Shown: positions 59,266 through 64,000 of the stretch, piece after piece
Numbering within the stretch: the first letter of the stretch is position 1
Layout: each line of letters begins with the position of its first letter
NCBI RefSeq assembly: GCF_026745355.1
Contig: NC_079202.1
Coordinates: forward strand, 54,850,709-54,914,708
Length of the DNA: 64,000 nt
Direction: 5' to 3'
Origin: Beta vulgaris subsp. vulgaris
Lineage: Eukaryota; Streptophyta; Magnoliopsida; Caryophyllales; Amaranthaceae
Made by a program: the position numbers and the translations under genes
The notes under the pieces: generated by a model
Seen by the model: only the letters and a program-made list of their open reading frames with translations
Databases searched by the model: none
Told to the model about the DNA's origin: nothing

Positions 59266-60527
59266 TGCTTAGAGTACCTCACCACTCTAATTAATCATGC
59301 TTGTGCATCTAAGGCTTGGACTCCCTTTTGGGTAGGAGGTAGGAAAATACCAGTTTCTCATCTCTTATTTGAGATGACCTCATCCTTTTTGGTAGAGTTG
59401 ATGAATCAACGGCGTTCAAAGTACGTGAAGTTTTAGAATATTTTTGTAAGGAGTCGGGTCAAAAAATTAATGATGATAAAAACCGCCTTATCTTTTCACC
59501 GAACACACTTGCTGGGTCAAAAGACTTTTTTCATGAAACAATTAATATGAAAGAGTCACCTAATCTTGGGTTGTACCTAGGACTCCCTATATCTAATACG
59601 TGTCCTAGAAAAGTGAAGTGCAATTTGTAGTTGAAAAGGTGAGAAAAAGACTAGCAACTTGGAAATCCAAATTCCTATCAAGAGCAAGTCGATTGGTACT
59701 TGTTTCTTCTACACTTAACACCATCCCTAAATACTATATGCAAGCAAATTTCCTACCTATCTCTACATTAAATGATCTAGATAAAATTTGTACTAATTTT
59801 CTGAGGGGGAGGGGACGGTTGCACTTAGTGTCTAAAGAATGCACATTTAGGCCAAAAGAAATGGGTGGCTTGGGGATAAGGGATCATAGGACCCTTAATA
59901 CAATATTAATGGCAAAATTAGGTTGGAGGTAGTGTGTCAGGCCCCCTAATCTAGCACAAGAGTGCATAAAATTTAAATACACCCACCAAAAACATATAAC
60001 AAATATTCAAAATGGTTCACACATATGGCAAAGTGTGGGGAAAGGATGACCCTTGCTTGAGTCTAGCTGCCAGTGGAGCTTAGGGGATGGAAAAACTGCT
60101 TCATTCTAGTATGCGACTAGTTGGGGAGTGGGCCGGTGAGAAACCAAGTGATTGGACCGCTAACCTAGCTAAGGAGACCTAGATATTAGAGTCTTTGATG
60201 TTTGGAATAATGAATAATGGAATGGGGGTGACCTATCTATTAATATTCTGTTGTAAGTCATAGAGAGAGATTGAAAAGTCATGAGTGGAATCCACATTCG
60301 GAACCGGATACACCATACTTCTCCTTTGTCCATAAAAGTTCCTTTTCCATCAAAAAAGCCTATTCTTATATTGTGTCAAAAACAGTTACCACCTTCGAAG
60401 ATATGACTTGGATTTGAAAGGGAAAATTCTCGCCTAAAATTAAGTTTTTCATTTGGCTTGTGTGGTTGGATCGTCTACCCACCTCTAACATGCTTCATAT
60501 TAAAACCATCATTCCCTCCCCCATATG

Positions 60528-61226
60528 CAGGGGCGGATTATAGAAGGGGCGGGTGGGGGCTTCCCCCCCCCCCCCATAATTGTATAAGATAAATTAAGTA
60601 AATTGTAGTTCGTGTCACAAAACAGACTGTGACACAGTGGCATTGAAGTAAGGTGTAAAATGAAGTTTGTGCCCTAAAGGTTGCAAGTTCAAACCTTGCA
60701 TCAACACATTTGGACTTTTTTGTTTTTCTTCATTTTAAATGCTTCTCTTTTTTCTTTCTTTTTCTTTTTTTCTTTTTCTTCTTTCTTTTCTACTTCTTTC
60801 TTTCTTTCTTCTTTCCCTTTATATTTGGCTTATATCAATTTGCCTAATTTAGTCAAATCTTTTACATTGATTGTACTATCCTTTATTCTTCTTCTCTCAA
60901 TTTGCCTAATTTAGAAAAATCTTTTACATTGATTGTAGTATCTTTTATTCTTCTTCTCTAAAATGAACTATACCTTCAATTTCTTAAAACATTACTCAAT
61001 TTCTTGAACATTCCATAATGGTCAAACAAATAAATGAGAATAATTTCTTAAAAATTGCATCTTTGAGGTTTTGATTTATTACATTAGCTACAAACTCTTT
61101 GTAGCCACTAATAATAGTATAGTTTGGTGTGTATTAGTGTTTTTATTCATCATTTAAAATTTTACACTAAAAGTTTTATTTTATCAACTCAACCCTTGTT
61201 AAATAGTTAGTTAACATCCGCCACTA
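60528..61226. mobile_element. hAT-like element nested in the LINE zinc-domain region
   Basis: The ends CAGGGGCGGAT and inverted TAGTGGCGGAT match at 9 of 11. Flanking 8-mers CCCATATG (60520-60527) and CCTATATA (61227-61234) match at 6 of 8. LINE similarity stops at the left edge. A C13 run occurs at 60565-60577. Inside, GACACAGTGGCA and GGTTGCAAGTTCAAACC (60633-60699) look like pol III A and B boxes, so a SINE may itself be nested here. Confidence 0.65.
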
Positions 61227-61718
61227 CCTATATACCCATTGGTAATCTCCAGGTAGAAGATGTCATTCACGCCTTGCGGATAATATCATCAAACTTTACC
61301 TCTTGTAGTATACCAAGCATCGTCCCTCCCACTGGGTCCTAGTTCATGTAGACGCTTCATACTGGAGCGAATAATCATTCAGGTCTTGGGGGATGGTTAG
61401 GGAATAATCAAGACATATGGGTAGCTGGATTTCAGAAAAATGCATATGCGCGCGGTTGAGGTCCTAATGGTGGAGATATTGGGCATATTAGAAGACCTAA
61501 CTTTGGCCAAACGTGTGAGAAGAACAAGCTTGCGGATTTTCTTGCTCGTGATTGCAGAAAGAATGTTAGGAACCTAAATAATGTTGTTAGGGATTTACCC
61601 CTTCCCCTTGATGATTGTACGGACTTATTATTAGCGGATTGTTGTAGGCTTTCAAGCCATAACTCTGGTTAAGTTTATCTATTTTGCCATTCTAACCAAT
61701 AAAAAAACTTTCTACTTA

Positions 61719-62085
61719 GGTTCCGTTTGGTTGGGGGGTGTAAAACATTTTCAGTATAAAACATTGTCATGGAAAACAATTTACGACATAAAACACAATT
61801 CCCAAATTAGTTTTCCGTTGTTTGGTTCCATGTGAGAAAAATGATGAAACGAAAGTGAAAGTAAGGAGGTAGTGAGAGACGAGAGGAGTGTACAAGAGAG
61901 ATAAGAAAAATGAAGGAAAATAGTTTCCCTTTATTTTGAAGGGAAATTAAATAATTTCTATCGAGAGAGCAATTTTACTCCTATGGAAAATAGTTTTACA
62001 CTTCTTTGTAAACCAACAAAGTAAAATTGAAAATAGGGGAAAATAGTTTTCTAGGAAGATGTTTTACACCCTATCAAACGAAGCT
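61719..62085. mobile_element. MITE with about 30-bp imperfect TIRs and TTA duplication
   Basis: The left end GGTTCCGTTTGGTTGGGGGG and inverted right end AGCTTCGTTTGATAGGGTGT; after a short gap both continue GTGTAAAACAT. TTA lies at 61716-61718 and 62086-62088. 367 bp, no coding capacity. The GTTTGGTTGG motif links it to the MITE in eIF4G intron 8. Confidence 0.75.
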
Positions 62086-62452
62086 TTAGTAAAGACAACT
62101 ACTAAAAACTAGAGTTGACAATGTCTACCCAATCTGACAACCCGATCTAAATTAGTTTTATAGTTATAAACCGAAATTTGACATGAATCAAACCCAACCA
62201 ATCCAAATTCGATACAGTTTGTTCCATTTATTGGATAAGGTATTCTAAGTACATAAAAAAAAAGGGATCAAATCATACATGTTTTGATTTAAAACGGGAC
62301 TATCACATTCTCTCATCTTTCACCTTCTCCAAAAACTGTCGCCGAACATGCCCTAGTGTATAATAGTAAAACGATGACATGATTAAGGAGTCATGACTAT
62401 CTTAAAATTAGAGGGCATAATTGTCTTTAACATATAAATATATATAATTATT

Positions 62453-62586
62453 GTTTTTTTTTGTCTATATAAGTCATAAAGGCAATACAAAGTATAAAGA
62501 AGGGGAGGGAGGATTACAACCTGTGACCTATCGTTCACAACACCTCAATCTTAACCACTAGGCCAATACATTCTTAATTCCTTGAT
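62453..62586 (-). mobile_element. tRNA-derived SINE (family A), second copy
   Basis: The minus strand reads TATTGGCCTAGTGGTTAAGA, then GTGAACGATAGGTCACAGG, GTAATCCTCCCTCCCC and an A-rich tail, colinear with the SINE at 29528-29650. The flanking ATATATATAATTATT repeats at 62438-62452 and 62587-62601 form a 15-bp duplication, although this is low-complexity sequence. Confidence 0.88.
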
Positions 62587-62601
62587 ATATATATAATTAT
62601 T

Positions 62602-63046
62602 ATAGTATGGTATATAATGTTGGCTTTTGAACCAATTAAGCTGATTCATAAATTTAGAAACACAAGCAATAGTAACACATTATATTATCAGTTTTTTTTC
62701 TTCTTGTTGCTAATGAGGGGATAGGCCCCTTTAACTATTACTTAAATCTTGTTAGTGTAATGCATTTTAGTTTATTTAGACCTTTGATTTTTTTTTTTTG
62801 TTATACCTGTATATTGTAGAAAGAAAATTAGCATAAATTTCCCCCTCAAGAAAATATTTATTAAGAGTTTAGAGCACGGCCAGTAAAGTTAGATGGTTGT
62901 TAACATAATCCAAGCAACATATATAAATCAAATTATAGAGAAAGGAAAAAGAATAAATAAATTACGTGAAAAGAGGTAAAGTATTGTTGATCAATCATAT
63001 TGCTTTACATTATTATTAAAATATTGTATATTATTAGATTAAATTA
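62602..63046. other. Spacer with no supported feature
   Basis: AT-rich spacer with T10 and T9 runs. No gene or repeat ends seen. Confidence 0.35.
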
Positions 63047-63048
63047 TA

Positions 63049-63307
63049 CTCCCTCCGTCTTTTATTAGTTTACCTCTTTTGACTTTTGACACTATTCACA
63101 TACATGACTTTGATTATCTTTTGTAATTTGTATTTAAGGAAAAATATAGTCATGTGAGATCTTGTTGGATTCGTCTCAATGTGTATTATCCAAATATCAA
63201 CTTTTTGTAATTTTTGCTTATCGAAAATTAGAGATATGAAGGTTCAAATGAGTATCTCGGCAAATGTTCCCCAAAGAAAGGGAAAAACTAATAAAAGACG
63301 GAGGGAG
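63049..63307. mobile_element. Stowaway-like MITE (259 bp)
   Basis: CTCCCTCCGTCTTTTATTAG is exact at both ends in inverted orientation. TA lies at 63047-63048 and 63308-63309. The interior is the reverse complement of the element at 53355-53610 with high identity. Tc1/mariner-type MITE by the TA duplication. Confidence 0.95.
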
Positions 63308-63309
63308 TA

Positions 63310-64000
63310 TAATATAAGCATAAGCACATAGAATTTGAGCTTGTTGACATTGTTACAGAAAGTTATTTATGTAATTATATTTAAATCCAAATGAGTTTGG
63401 AAAATGATTTGACTTTTAAATAGGGTTGACTATTTTAAAAGTCAACTAAAAATATTTTTCTTAGCTTAATAAAGTTTGTAATATTTTAATTAAGCGTGTT
63501 TAAATAAGAATTTAATTATTAAAAGCACATTTGAAAATAAAACTTAATGGAATCAAAAGCCCAAAAGTAATAAAAAGGGAAAGGATGATTTGATGACTAA
63601 AGTCCTAATAAGCCCATCTTGTTAGTCATCAAAGTTTTTAATTATTGAAATTCCTTTTCCTAAGCCCAATAGGATTAGCCTATTTAAATATCTAAAAACC
63701 CAAATATTTTGCCCTACACTTTATTTTCTCTCTCCTCCCTTGCACGTGACTTCCGAGTTTCTCTCTCCCTCGACATTTTCTCTCTCCTCTTCCTCTTGAG
63801 CGTGAGTTTCATTTTTCTCTCAAAAATCGTTTCTTCTTCGCTAAGTAACGTTTCTTGTTGAACAAGAAACGTCACGAATAATTTCTTGAAGCCAAAACCT
63901 GCTGCCGCCACCCCCTTGCTGCTGTCACAGCCGCGCGCTGCTCTTCCTCCTCTTATTTTGGTTGTTTTTCTTTACTTCTCCTTTAAGATTCCATTAAAGT
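63310..64000. promoter_or_regulatory. Possible start of a transcription unit or LTR running out of the window
   Basis: TATTTAAATA near 63680-63689 is TATA-like and is followed by CT-rich leader-like sequence (TTTATTTTCTCTCTCCTCCC from 63720) and TTTCTCTCTC stretches. No start codon with a convincing protein follows before the window ends. It could equally be part of an LTR of a retrotransposon cut by the window edge. Confidence 0.3.

Larger units (their letters stand above)
58665..61673 (+). pseudogene. Decayed LINE ORF2 with two nested insertions
   Basis: Similarity runs from the reverse-transcriptase fingers (YKFVTKIIVNRLKPLVP) through KVNFEKAYDR, SSALRQGDP, SHLLF, LGLPIS, RLATWKSKFLSRASRLVLVSS and MGGLGIRDHRTLN, the zinc-binding RT domain (FSPKIKFFIWLVWLDRLPTS at about 60427-60490), and the C-terminal tail of an RNase H domain (KNKLADFLARDCRKN, ending near 61673). 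Frame breaks are numerous, and the catalytic FADD box near 59368 has lost a base. A SINE (59076-59265) and a hAT-like element (60528-61226) interrupt it. Upstream RT and endonuclease parts are missing. Confidence 0.9.

Overview
The window is AT-rich nuclear DNA from a flowering plant. Spliceosomal GT..AG introns, plant-only families (LSD1-type metacaspase, FLZ zinc finger, class VII receptor-like cytoplasmic kinase) and many plant transposon types show this. A eudicot is likely; the species cannot be named from sequence alone. No bacterial, viral or CRISPR-like system was found.

Gene layout: (1) the last exon of an unrecognised plus-strand gene (250-432). (2) RPL37A (ribosomal protein eL43), five exons, minus strand, 2658-4383, with telo-box/site II promoter motifs. 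(3) A type I metacaspase, five exons, plus, 8760-15272. (4) eIF4G, nine coding exons, plus, 19082-29496. (5) A receptor-like cytoplasmic kinase, four exons, plus, 34158-37791. (6) QCR8, subunit 8 of the mitochondrial cytochrome bc1 complex, one exon, minus, 41650-41868. (7) An FCS-like zinc finger (FLZ) gene, two exons, minus, 47389-47871. All reconstructed exon sets stay in frame and give family-typical lengths (92, 369, 1744, 431, 72 and 108 residues). The genes are independent transcription units with no operon-like relationship. They cover translation (eL43, eIF4G), respiration (QCR8), programmed cell death (metacaspase) and signalling (kinase, FLZ).

The rest is mostly transposon-derived. 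Two decayed LINEs lie at 5994-7447 and about 58665-61673. Four tRNA-derived SINEs have readable target-site duplications: 31 bases after the eIF4G stop codon, in kinase intron 1, inside the second LINE, and at 62453-62586. A CACTA element (42832-43963) has a TAA duplication. hAT-like elements include one with a perfect 8-bp duplication. PIF/Harbinger-like and Stowaway-like MITEs are common, and a small Mutator-like foldback element lies just upstream of the FLZ gene. A rearranged fragment of plastid rpoB sits at about 31765-32350. From 48400 to the end of the window no conserved host gene was recognised.

The most informative observations are the insertion histories that can be read directly from duplications and nesting. 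The functional suggestions are inference.
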